Shown: one piece after another, positions 43,568-52,010 of the stretch
Layout of the letters: each line of letters opens with the position of its first letter
Numbering within the stretch: the first letter of the stretch is position 1
Assembly: GCF_007991335.1 (NCBI RefSeq)
Contig: NZ_BJYD01000024.1
Location: forward strand, 109,549 to 173,548
Origin: Halobacillus faecis
Lineage (GTDB): Bacteria > Bacillota > Bacilli > Bacillales > Halobacillaceae
Length of the DNA stretch: 64,000 nucleotides
Reading direction: 5' to 3'
Position numbers and translations under genes: made by a program
The notes under the pieces: model-generated
Told to the model about the DNA's origin: nothing
Seen by the model: only the letters and a program-made list of their open reading frames with translations
Database searches by the model: none

Positions 43568-46500
43568 TTATTTGTCATCCAGTTCGTTCTTCACTTCATC
43601 GCTTACGGCATTTGTTCCACCAAGAACATGGTATTGTGTGTAATCCTTCTCCTGGATCAGTGCTTCAATCTCATCCGGAAGGTCATCCGGCTTAACGAGA
43701 AGCATTGGGGCTTTCAATTTCGCTGCAAGCACGGATCCTGTTAAAGCATCTGCAAAATCCCGGCCCGTCGCAACCAGAGCAGTGTTCGTATCGCCGACTA
43801 ATTCCTCTGCAATTTCTGCAGACGTTCCGTAACGATCAGACCCTTTGTAGCGGGTTGGGTTAGGGAGGTTTTTCATTACTTTTTCACTGACCGCATTCGT
43901 CCCACCAAGAACAATCGTTTCACCAATGTCAGACAAGGCCAGTTTCGTTTCTGAAGGCAGCTTTTTCGTGTTCGTCAATAGAACAGGATAGCCATGCTCC
44001 GCTGCATAGGAAGCACCGGACAACGCATCTGGATAGTTTCTTCCGTCCGCAATGATTGCTTTTTCTGGTGATCCATCCAAGCGGGCAGCAATGTTGGCCG
44101 CTGTTTCATAACGGTCCTCTCCTGATATACGTTCAACAGACAAGCCTTCTCCTTCTAATTGGTAACTGACATAATCAGAAATGGCTCCATCTCCACCCAG
44201 GATGACGGCATGCTTCGCTCCTAATCTTTCGATTTCAGCTTTCACCTCGGATCGTAGTGTGCTGGTTTTCGTTAATAGAATCGGTGCATCGAGTTTATAA
44301 GCAAGCGGGGCCCCAGCCAAAGCATCCGGGAAGGAGTCTCCTCTGGCAATAACCACGGTGTCGGCCTGATCCCAGCCTTTCTTAGAAACCTCGATGGCTG
44401 TTTCATAACGATTGACTCCTGAAATACGTTCCACATCTGTTCCAAATTCAATTTGAGCAAGCATTGGGTCATGGTCACTTGCACGTCCATCCGCTTCCGA
44501 GAAGTCAGCATTGATGTTGACACTATCAATCTTCGTTTGTTCAGCCAGAGAGTTATTGACCAAAATGTGATCAAGAACCTGAGAATTCCCTTGATAGTTG
44601 TAGGAATAACGCTCTTCCAGCGGAAGTTCTTCCGTCATGTTTGTCAGAACGTCCCCTTTTAATGTTTCAAGAGGTTCAGAGAATTCAAAGTCATTCAAAT
44701 CTCCCAATACAACGACGTTCGCCCCATCCACTTTTTCTTCGTATTCATCAACAAAATCATTAAGGACCTGGGCTTGTTTCAGACGCTGGACCTGACTTCC
44801 CAGTTCAATTGGATAACTGGCACCAAAGAGGGCATCATCTCCACCTTTGGAATTGAAGTGGTTGGTCACAACAAGGACTTTTTGTCCTTTGAATTCGAAT
44901 TCTGCAGCTAATGATTTACGAGAATCATCGAAGGCTTCATTCGTTGGATCGATACGACCTGGGTTAAGGTTAAGCCCTTCCGCTGAAACCTCTACACCCG
45001 TGGTGGCATCCCCACTCGGCTTATCGACCATGGACACACGGTCAGGGTTGTAGATAAACCCGACGCGAATGTTTCCTCCGGGCTGACCGCCATCCGTTTT
45101 ATCCAAAGGAGCAATTTCTGCAAACTCATAAGTTGGTCCACCCTTTGCCTCAATCGCATCAATGAGCTTCTGATAAGACTGATCTGCCTTAACGGTACCA
45201 TCGTCTGTCGGGCCATTATTGTCTTGAACCTCTACCAATCCGATGATATCCGGCTGCTTCAAGTTGTTCACCATAGAGTCAGCAATACGATTCACTTTGT
45301 CCATAGAAGTTTCTGCTGAAAAGTTTTCCATGTTATAAGTAGCTACATTCAACTTTCCTTCTTCAACGGCAAGGTCAGTCGTTTCCCTTTCCGTACCACC
45401 ATCGATGATGGTAGGGAACTCTCCCGTCGTTCGGACCTTAAAGTTGCTATAGTCGTAACTGACGATACCCGTGACAGACCCATCAAGCTGATCCCCAACT
45501 TTGACATTGACGTCATAACCATCAACATCCAACAGCACACGCTCAGGGTTCGCGTCTTCCTCCGTCAACAACAGGCCGCCGGCATCGGTCATGGCCTGAT
45601 CTTCATTGGTATCTACATAGACAGCGACCTCATCATACTTCGGAGGAGAAGTGACGTGGGCATCTTTCAGCTCAATCCGCATGCCTTCAAGACTTTCATA
45701 GAAATCAAGACCGTCTGTTTCAGGATCAAAACTTTCCATTCCATCGTCCTCAATGTTCACTTTCGGCTGGATGCGATCCTCTCCGATGACGACCGTATCT
45801 GGTAAGGTGTTCTCAGATGATAGAATCGTAGAATCAGAAGCTGTGATTTGTGTGGTTAAAAGATCATCCGCATCATCGTATCCATCTTCACGCCACTCTT
45901 TAACTTCACCATTCACAGATACTTCATCCCTGACACTCACACCAGAGTTTCGATCATAAACATAGATCCCCTCTGATGTTGCAATATCATCATCAGGGTT
46001 TGTCCCTTGAATATAATAGCCATAAGTACCATCCAGAGCTGTGACAACCCCGGTGACATTTTCTACATTCATATCGACGTATGGCGATGTATGGGAAGAT
46101 CCTTGGATATCATGAATTTCCAATGAATCAACAGCTTTCAGCACTTCATAGGAGTAAGTAAATACTTCGCTCGTTTCTCCGCCCTCTTTGACTACAACCG
46201 CTTTGATTGTCGTATCTTTATTGATAGTGATAGGAGAATCGTAAACTTGACTTTCACTTGTAGGTTCCGATCCATCCATTGTGTAATGAATGGTTGCATC
46301 CGGTTGAGCCGTGCTGAGCGTGACTTCGGACCCTTCTGGAATGTTCCCAGAGTCCTTAGAAGCTATAACTGAGAAAATCTCTTCAATCACATCACTCTGG
46401 ATGCGAGGGATTAAACGATATTCATCAAAGCTATAGGTGACCACTCCGCGTAACAACTCATAGGTCTTCCCTACTTCGAAATCAACACTACCCTCGTTTG

Positions 46501-47548
46501 GAGAGATAAGAAATTCAGTACCACTTTCCTCAGCTAAATAATCACCACCGTCTCCTTCACCAACGATTTCCACATCGGTGAGTTCAACATACTCCCCTTC
46601 GAAATCTTCGCCTGATTCCTTACTGAAATCAGCTCCTTCTACTTGAAGAGCTGCGGGTACACCTTTATTTTCTTCTGTAATTTCAATGTTTTCTGTTTGT
46701 ATTTGTTCTAGTCCATAGTAATCAGACAAAGCACCTTCTGCGGTCAACTCATCACCAATGATGACTTTTTGGGACGTACGAACGACAATGCCGCCTGTTT
46801 CATCCTGTATGTACACATTCGTTTTATCTCCAGCTACAAAGGTTGCTGTTGCAATCCCTTTAATTTTGACATCCGTACCTTTTTCGGAGCTTCTAGCATC
46901 AGCAATACTGGAAAGTTCAACGGGTTCGTCTGGTGCAGGTGGTTCTTCTTCAGAGCCTTCGCCTGGGAATTGACCAATATAGGAAAATTCATCTTTTCCA
47001 TGTTGTTCAAAAGACACAGACGGGTCGAACGCATCATCAGGGCTCGTATCTCCATCGAGATGATCTGCTTTCCTTGTCAGCGTTACATCACTTCCGAAGT
47101 TGTCCGCTGACCCGATTTGACCAAGTGAATCGACAATAGAATCACCTTTCTTTAGTAAGATGACATCATTTCCATTGAAGTTCACAACACCGTTTCCTGT
47201 CCTGAGGTCTGCATCATCCAGCTCACTAGCTGTAGCACGCTGGTTGGCCAACACGAAAACATCACCATCTGCAAGCGTACCTTCTAAAGATAACGAAGCT
47301 GGACCAGAAGTGTTTCCGTTCGAGTACACTTCGAGAGTATATTGACTCAGATCTATATCTTCCCCAGTACCGTTATAGAGTTCCAGAGCTTTATTGTAAG
47401 AACTACCTTCTACATACTCTGTAACCAATAGCGAATCCGGCGACGTTGATTCTGCTTTAACCGGATGAGCAGGGACCGAGAACATCCCAAGCACCATTGA
47501 ACTGACAACGACAGAGCTGACTCCACGTACAAAGTTTTTCTTTCTCAA
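43568..47548 (-). CDS. Large modular extracellular nuclease (LTD, EEP and CWB2 domains)
   Basis: A TTG at 47548, nine bases after GGGAGG, is the probable start, giving 1,326 residues. In order: signal peptide (VVVSSMVLGMFSVPAHPVKA), lamin-tail-type domain (LVTEYVEGSSYNKALELYN), OB-fold-like domains (ADARSSEKGTDVKIKGIATA), a chitobiase-type beta module (DATIHYTMDGSEPTS), and an endonuclease/exonuclease/phosphatase domain with NVATYNMENF, GLVEVQD, TNHFNSKGGD, LGDLNDF and ASDHDPM. Three CWB2 repeats end it. The architecture is that of secreted DNases that attack extracellular DNA. It heads a two-gene operon with the nucleotidase. Confidence 0.93.
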   Translation of the reverse strand: MRKKNFVRGVSSVVVSSMVLGMFSVPAHPVKAESTSPDSLLVTEYVEGSSYNKALELYNGTGEDIDLSQYTLEVYSNGNTSGPASLSLEGTLADGDVFVLANQRATASELDDADLRTGNGVVNFNGNDVILLKKGDSIVDSLGQIGSADNFGSDVTLTRKADHLDGDTSPDDAFDPSVSFEQHGKDEFSYIGQFPGEGSEEEPPAPDEPVELSSIADARSSEKGTDVKIKGIATATFVAGDKTNVYIQDETGGIVVRTSQKVIIGDELTAEGALSDYYGLEQIQTENIEITEENKGVPAALQVEGADFSKESGEDFEGEYVELTDVEIVGEGDGGDYLAEESGTEFLISPNEGSVDFEVGKTYELLRGVVTYSFDEYRLIPRIQSDVIEEIFSVIASKDSGNIPEGSEVTLSTAQPDATIHYTMDGSEPTSESQVYDSPITINKDTTIKAVVVKEGGETSEVFTYSYEVLKAVDSLEIHDIQGSSHTSPYVDMNVENVTGVVTALDGTYGYYIQGTNPDDDIATSEGIYVYDRNSGVSVRDEVSVNGEVKEWREDGYDDADDLLTTQITASDSTILSSENTLPDTVVIGEDRIQPKVNIEDDGMESFDPETDGLDFYESLEGMRIELKDAHVTSPPKYDEVAVYVDTNEDQAMTDAGGLLLTEEDANPERVLLDVDGYDVNVKVGDQLDGSVTGIVSYDYSNFKVRTTGEFPTIIDGGTERETTDLAVEEGKLNVATYNMENFSAETSMDKVNRIADSMVNNLKQPDIIGLVEVQDNNGPTDDGTVKADQSYQKLIDAIEAKGGPTYEFAEIAPLDKTDGGQPGGNIRVGFIYNPDRVSMVDKPSGDATTGVEVSAEGLNLNPGRIDPTNEAFDDSRKSLAAEFEFKGQKVLVVTNHFNSKGGDDALFGASYPIELGSQVQRLKQAQVLNDFVDEYEEKVDGANVVVLGDLNDFEFSEPLETLKGDVLTNMTEELPLEERYSYNYQGNSQVLDHILVNNSLAEQTKIDSVNINADFSEADGRASDHDPMLAQIEFGTDVERISGVNRYETAIEVSKKGWDQADTVVIARGDSFPDALAGAPLAYKLDAPILLTKTSTLRSEVKAEIERLGAKHAVILGGDGAISDYVSYQLEGEGLSVERISGEDRYETAANIAARLDGSPEKAIIADGRNYPDALSGASYAAEHGYPVLLTNTKKLPSETKLALSDIGETIVLGGTNAVSEKVMKNLPNPTRYKGSDRYGTSAEIAEELVGDTNTALVATGRDFADALTGSVLAAKLKAPMLLVKPDDLPDEIEALIQEKDYTQYHVLGGTNAVSDEVKNELDDK

Positions 47549-47603
47549 AAGAGATAACCTCCCAATATTGTTTATAATTCTACAAAACTCCTCAACAACC
47601 TCC

Positions 47604-47645
47604 ATTATATAGGAAATATTGTTTAATTTGTGTTAATTGTGTAAA
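47604..47645 (-). promoter_or_regulatory. Promoter of the nuclease-nucleotidase operon with PhoP-box-like repeats
   Basis: On the minus strand a TATAAT box (47604-47609) is preceded, at about -20 to -45, by TTTACA, TTAACA and TTAAACA elements separated by 3 and 4 bp (47620-47645). The matching -35 (CACAAA) is poor, which suggests an activator. Canonical PhoP boxes have about 5-bp spacers, so the match is imperfect. Confidence 0.4.
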
Positions 47646-47767
47646 TCTTTGCTAAACAGTTTGAAATCGCTTACAATTATAGATTAATAAATAGCTGTTT
47701 TTTTTATCTCAAAAATGAAGAGTCTTCTCCTGCGTTCACCAAACTATTAAGTATAAACGTCCATAAT

Positions 47768-47808
47768 AAAAAACCCCGATACCAATCAATGGTTTTCGGG
47801 GTTTTTCG
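47768..47808 (-). terminator. Terminator after the small membrane protein gene
   Basis: AAAAACCCCGA and TCGGGGTTTTT arms form a stem; on the minus strand a T-rich run follows. The hairpin overlaps the last codons of the gene at 47786. Confidence 0.82.
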
Positions 47809-47971
47809 TTTTATTTCTAACAGCAAAGTTGTGCTCCCATCTTCTTATAGTAAGACTTCCTACATACATCATGAGCACCATGAAAACATAGCCATCCATA
47901 GAATAAATAAATCGATCGATCAAATAGAAGATCAGAAGGAAGGCAGAGGCGATAAGCGTATCGATGATCAC
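47786..47971 (-). CDS. Small two-span membrane protein
   Basis: The frame encodes about 61 residues with two hydrophobic helices (LIASAFLLIFYLI and YVFMVLMMYVGSL) and a basic tail. The GTG at 47971 lacks a ribosome site. An in-frame ATT at 47989 lies at good spacing behind AAGGGTGG and could be a rare start. Position between the amidohydrolase gene and a terminator that overlaps its end supports a real gene. Function unknown. Confidence 0.5.
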   Translation of the reverse strand: MIIDTLIASAFLLIFYLIDRFIYSMDGYVFMVLMMYVGSLTIRRWEHNFAVRNKTKNPENH

Positions 47972-48005
47972 TTGATTTTTGAAAGAAATCGTGGATCACC
48001 ACCCT

Positions 48006-49127
48006 TCATCGCTCAGGCCTGCGCCCATGTTGCAAGACGGTTTCAACGATAACATCGGAAGCTTCTTCTAATACCCTTCGATCAAAGGTCATATCCGGAT
48101 GATGCAGACCCGGCTGAAGATCGCATCCGATAGCCAGCATCGTCGCTTTGAGCTCTGGCTTCATAATGGAATAGAAATGAAAGTCATCTCCCCCTGTCGT
48201 CTCGATCACAGGTTTTACATGGTCTTCGCCTTTCACTTCATTAATCGCACGTTCCACGTGCATGACAACTTCTTCGCTCATGACTGCTGCGGGGACATCC
48301 GAAGCGACCTTCACCTTTATCTCAGAACCATGTAATTTGGAAACACAATCAGCAATGGCTTCAACTTTCGACAATAGTTCTGTCATAGCTTCGTTCGTCC
48401 GGGCCCGTAGATCGATAGAAAAAGTGGCATTGCCGGGAATGATATTTGCACTGCTTCCTCCACTTTGAAAAGAAGTCATTTTTGCCGAATAAGGAATTTT
48501 GGGATCTAAATGAATGGAGTTCATCATCTGGACAACTTCCGCCCCCAGCTCGATCGCATTTTTGTTAAGATGCGGGCGTGCCCCGTGGGCATCTTCCCCC
48601 TTGATCTCCCCTTTCAAAAAACGGACCGCTCCATGCTGAATCCCTGGAGCGAATTCACCAGTACGAAGCTCCTGCACCGGTCTAAGGTGCAAACCATATA
48701 GGTATTCCACAGAATCGATGACACCTTCCTCCACCATCTTTAAGGCACCTTCAATCTTTTCTTCGGCCGGTTGGAAGATGAAGCGAATTGTCCCGTTCCA
48801 TGAATCTTTTCGTTCCTCTAACTTGTAAAGAGCTTCAAGAACAATCGCCATATGGGCATCGTGACCGCAGGAATGATTCGCTCTAAACTCTCCATCCACT
48901 TCCTGCCATAGGGCATCTATATCAGCACGCACAGCGATCACGGGGGCGCCTTGACCAAGGTCCGCAACTAAACCTGTGCAATCATCAAATTGCCTGATTC
49001 GCGCATTCGTCTTTTCCAGCAATGATGCAATATATGCAGTTGTTTCCGTTTCCTTCCAGCTGATTTCTGGATGATCATGAAGGTGTTCAAAGATTTCATG
49101 TACCGTCGGTCGGACGTTTTTCTTCAT
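48006..49127 (-). CDS. M20-family amidohydrolase (AmhX-like)
   Basis: The 373-residue protein starts at 49127, behind TAGGAGTGTG. Metal-site motifs of M20D aminoacylase-like hydrolases are visible: RADIDALW (about residue 78), NHSCGHDAHMA (about residue 92) and QPAEEKIEGA (about residue 126). A dimerisation domain is in the middle and GLHHPDMTFD near the end. Members cleave N-acyl amino acids. It lies after the GlcDF operon but behind that operon's terminator, so it is a separate unit. Confidence 0.87.
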   Translation of the reverse strand: MKKNVRPTVHEIFEHLHDHPEISWKETETTAYIASLLEKTNARIRQFDDCTGLVADLGQGAPVIAVRADIDALWQEVDGEFRANHSCGHDAHMAIVLEALYKLEERKDSWNGTIRFIFQPAEEKIEGALKMVEEGVIDSVEYLYGLHLRPVQELRTGEFAPGIQHGAVRFLKGEIKGEDAHGARPHLNKNAIELGAEVVQMMNSIHLDPKIPYSAKMTSFQSGGSSANIIPGNATFSIDLRARTNEAMTELLSKVEAIADCVSKLHGSEIKVKVASDVPAAVMSEEVVMHVERAINEVKGEDHVKPVIETTGGDDFHFYSIMKPELKATMLAIGCDLQPGLHHPDMTFDRRVLEEASDVIVETVLQHGRRPER

Positions 49128-49240
49128 AGACACACTCCTAAACAAAGTGGATATTTTATTAAACATTTCCCTATTTTTCAGTCTTTACCTCCCCCAGGTG
49201 AAATTAAATTAATGGAAAGTGGAAAAGCATCCACAAAATA

Positions 49241-49274
49241 AACCAGAGCAAAGGAATTCTCCCGCTCTGGTTTA
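49241..49274 (-). terminator. Terminator of the TRAP-GlcDF operon
   Basis: On the minus strand AAACCAGAGC pairs with GCTCTGGTTT across a 14-nt loop and is followed by ATTTTG. It overlaps the glcF stop. Confidence 0.75.
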
Positions 49275-50603
49275 TTCATGGACAAACGTCGAATTTTTTG
49301 TACTTTCCTTACTTTTAGGATTCGCTTCAAGTAGCAGATCAACAAGGTGAACAGCAGACATGTTCTCTGACTCACCTTCTCGCTCAATACCGACTTTCAT
49401 TTGAAGCAAACAACCCGGATTCGTGGTTATGACTGTGTCAGGATCTTTCGAGCAAACATCTTTCATTTTCACATCCAAAACATCCATCGATTCGTCATAA
49501 TTCACCATGTTGTAAATGCCCGCAGAACCGCAGCAAAAATCAGGACGGTCCAGTTTTTTGAATGTCAATCCAGGGACCTTGTCCAACAGTTCCAACGGAG
49601 GCGAAGTCACCTTCTGCACATTGGTCATATGGCAGGATGGTTGGTAGGTAATCGTTTGATGAACGGGCTCTTGGAAATCCAAACCGTCCACCTCAACGAG
49701 CACTTCAGATATGTCCATGACTTTCTCTGTAAAGGCTGAAGCCCGGCTGTACCATTCTGTTCCTTCCTCAAATAGATGATGATATTCAATAAGACGAGCG
49801 CCACATCCACCGGCGTTGTTGATAATATAATCAACATCTTCCTCTTCAAAAGCCGTGATGTTCCGCCTGGCTAGTTCTTTCGACTCCTCTACTCTGCCTG
49901 AGTGAGCATGTAGCGCACCACAACAAGTCTGTTCTTCAGGGAGCACGACCTCCAGGCCACTTCTAAGCATCAGTTCAATCGTTTTCTCATTCGTTTCAAA
50001 AAAGACACCGTCCATGACACAACCGGTGAAAAAGGCAACCTTCCCTTTTGCCGGCCGCTTCCTTATGTAGCGCTTCACTCGCTGCTTCCGCTTCTTAGGT
50101 GATGGTTGTTCGGGAATCACTTTTTCGAACACGCCTAAATGAAGGGGAGCGGCCTCCATGACTTTCATCAAATTTGCCAAACGCTGAACCCCTGACTTTT
50201 GATAAAACCAGGTCGCTTCTCCTAATGTCTTCATCCATTTAGAAGAAGGGAAAAAGGTGCCGAAAAGAAACTCCTCTGTCTTCTTCTGCATCTTCCCTTT
50301 AGATCTGTTATCTTCAATGACTTTTTTCGCACTCTCCAGAATCTGTCCATACTGAACATTCGTGGGACAGACTGTTGTACAAGCCATACACCCGAGGCAT
50401 TTTTCAATAGGATCTTCTAGGTCGTTAATGGAAGCTTTATTCTCTGCGACCATTTTCACAAGATTGATCCGACCTCTTGGAGAATGGGTCTCCCTCTCCA
50501 TCGTTTCATATGTCGGGCAAGCAGGTAGGCAATAGCCACATTGGACACAGTCAAACGTTTTATCATAACTGAGTTTTTGCTGAAGCTCTAATAAATTACC
50601 CAT
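49272..50603 (-). CDS. glcF: Glycolate oxidase iron-sulfur subunit GlcF-like
   Basis: The 443-residue protein has two ferredoxin-type [4Fe-4S] motifs (CVQCGYCLPACP and CLGCMACTTVCP) followed by two CCG-type Cys-rich domains (EQTCCGALHAH and DFCCGSAG). It should carry electrons from the flavin subunit GlcD to the membrane. It overlaps glcD by 8 bp. The pair may oxidise glycolate, D-lactate or another 2-hydroxyacid; a hydroxyacid dehydrogenase and a TRAP transporter are in the same operon. Confidence 0.92.
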   Translation of the reverse strand: MGNLLELQQKLSYDKTFDCVQCGYCLPACPTYETMERETHSPRGRINLVKMVAENKASINDLEDPIEKCLGCMACTTVCPTNVQYGQILESAKKVIEDNRSKGKMQKKTEEFLFGTFFPSSKWMKTLGEATWFYQKSGVQRLANLMKVMEAAPLHLGVFEKVIPEQPSPKKRKQRVKRYIRKRPAKGKVAFFTGCVMDGVFFETNEKTIELMLRSGLEVVLPEEQTCCGALHAHSGRVEESKELARRNITAFEEEDVDYIINNAGGCGARLIEYHHLFEEGTEWYSRASAFTEKVMDISEVLVEVDGLDFQEPVHQTITYQPSCHMTNVQKVTSPPLELLDKVPGLTFKKLDRPDFCCGSAGIYNMVNYDESMDVLDVKMKDVCSKDPDTVITTNPGCLLQMKVGIEREGESENMSAVHLVDLLLEANPKSKESTKNSTFVHE

Positions 50604-51999
50604 GAGTCAGCACCAGCTTCTGGCCTTTTTCCGGAAAAATTTTGCCTGGGTTCATAATTCCGTTTGGATCCCAACTGTCTTTTATCCGTTTCATCATATC
50701 CAAGCCGGCAGCTCCAAGTTCGTATTCCATGAACGGAGCTTTCATCGTCCCGATGCCATGTTCACCTGAGAGCGTCCCTCCTAAATCAACGGCTGCTTCA
50801 AATATTTCCTTTACCGCTTGTTCGACACGCTCCATTTCTTCCCTATCCTTTTTGTCACAGAGGATATTCGGGTGAAGGTTCCCATCTCCGGCGTGACCGA
50901 ATACAACGATAGCCAAATTGTATTTTTCTTTTATACGTTTCAGGCGGTCCATCATATCCGGGATCCTGCTTCTTGGGACGGTAGCATCTTCTGAGACTTT
51001 GGTAGGTTTGATTTTGGCAATGGCCGGGGACACTTGTTTCCGTGCAAACCAGATCGCTTCTGCTTCTTCCGGGGTTTCAGGAACGGTTATCCCGGTGGCT
51101 CCAATGGTTGTCATAATTTCATGCAGGGAATCCATTTCTACATTCAGTGTTTCCGGGTTTCCGTCCAGCTCAACAATGACGATCGCTTCAGCTTCCTGCG
51201 GGAGCCCTGAAGGACGAAAGTTTTCTACTGCAGCAATACAGGCCTGATCCATAATCTCCAGCTTGGAAGGTAAAATCCCTGTGGTCAGCGTACGCGAAAT
51301 AGCAGCTCCGGCTGTACGTACATCAGCAAATTCCACCATCATTGTCTGTTTAGCCAGGGGTTTAGGGACAAGTTTTAAGGTGGCTTGAGTGATGATTCCC
51401 AAGGTTCCTTCTGACCCAACGATGAGTTTAGTCAAGTCAAAACCGGTGACATTTTTTATTGTTTGTCCTCCTGTACGAATCACTTCTCCTTCTGGGGTAA
51501 CCAATTCCAACCCAAGCACGTAATCTTTCGTTACGCCGTATTTCAATCCTCTAGGACCGCCTGAATTTTCTGCCAGGTTGCCACCGATGGTTGCCACATG
51601 AGCACTGCTTGGATCTGGAGGATACATCAGCCCGTGCTTTTCAGCTTCTTCATTCACTCTTGCCGTTAGTACACTGGGGGAAACTGTCACCGTAAGGTCT
51701 TCCACGGCTACGTCCAGCTCTTCAGGCCACTGGGAAAGGTCAAGAACCACACCTCCATGAACAGGCAAAGGACCGCCACTTAAGCAAGTCCCTTGTCCTC
51801 TTGGATAAACTGGAATGTGGAAGTCGTTCGCTACCTTCACGACATGAACAACCTCTTCCTGATTCTTCGCTTGTACGACGATTTCAGGAAGATGCTCACC
51901 GAAAGAGGCGTCGAAGCTGTAACTGTAGCGTCCGGCCAAGTCAGTAATAAGCTGACGGCTGGGTATTTTCTCTGAGAGAACCTCCATCCACTTCTCCAT
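50596..51999 (-). CDS. glcD: Glycolate oxidase FAD subunit GlcD-like
   Basis: The 467-residue flavoprotein belongs to the FAD-linked oxidase family of the GlcD/D-lactate dehydrogenase type. FAD-binding elements are YPRGQGTCLSGG (about residue 60) and the ATIGGNLAENSGGPRGLKYG segment (about residue 140). The C-terminal FGHAGDGNLHPN and SGEHGIGTMK motifs hold the catalytic histidines. It oxidises 2-hydroxyacids to 2-oxoacids and passes electrons to GlcF. AGGAGG precedes the start; 11 bp separate it from the upstream dehydrogenase gene. Confidence 0.93.
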   Translation of the reverse strand: MEKWMEVLSEKIPSRQLITDLAGRYSYSFDASFGEHLPEIVVQAKNQEEVVHVVKVANDFHIPVYPRGQGTCLSGGPLPVHGGVVLDLSQWPEELDVAVEDLTVTVSPSVLTARVNEEAEKHGLMYPPDPSSAHVATIGGNLAENSGGPRGLKYGVTKDYVLGLELVTPEGEVIRTGGQTIKNVTGFDLTKLIVGSEGTLGIITQATLKLVPKPLAKQTMMVEFADVRTAGAAISRTLTTGILPSKLEIMDQACIAAVENFRPSGLPQEAEAIVIVELDGNPETLNVEMDSLHEIMTTIGATGITVPETPEEAEAIWFARKQVSPAIAKIKPTKVSEDATVPRSRIPDMMDRLKRIKEKYNLAIVVFGHAGDGNLHPNILCDKKDREEMERVEQAVKEIFEAAVDLGGTLSGEHGIGTMKAPFMEYELGAAGLDMMKRIKDSWDPNGIMNPGKIFPEKGQKLVLTHG

Positions 52000-52010
52000 G
52001 TTCCTTCCTC

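Noticed and set aside
47817..48002. 61-codon minus-strand frame starting GTG 48002
   Set aside because: It overlaps the better small membrane frame in another phase and its product is Cys/His-rich without a hydrophobic pattern.
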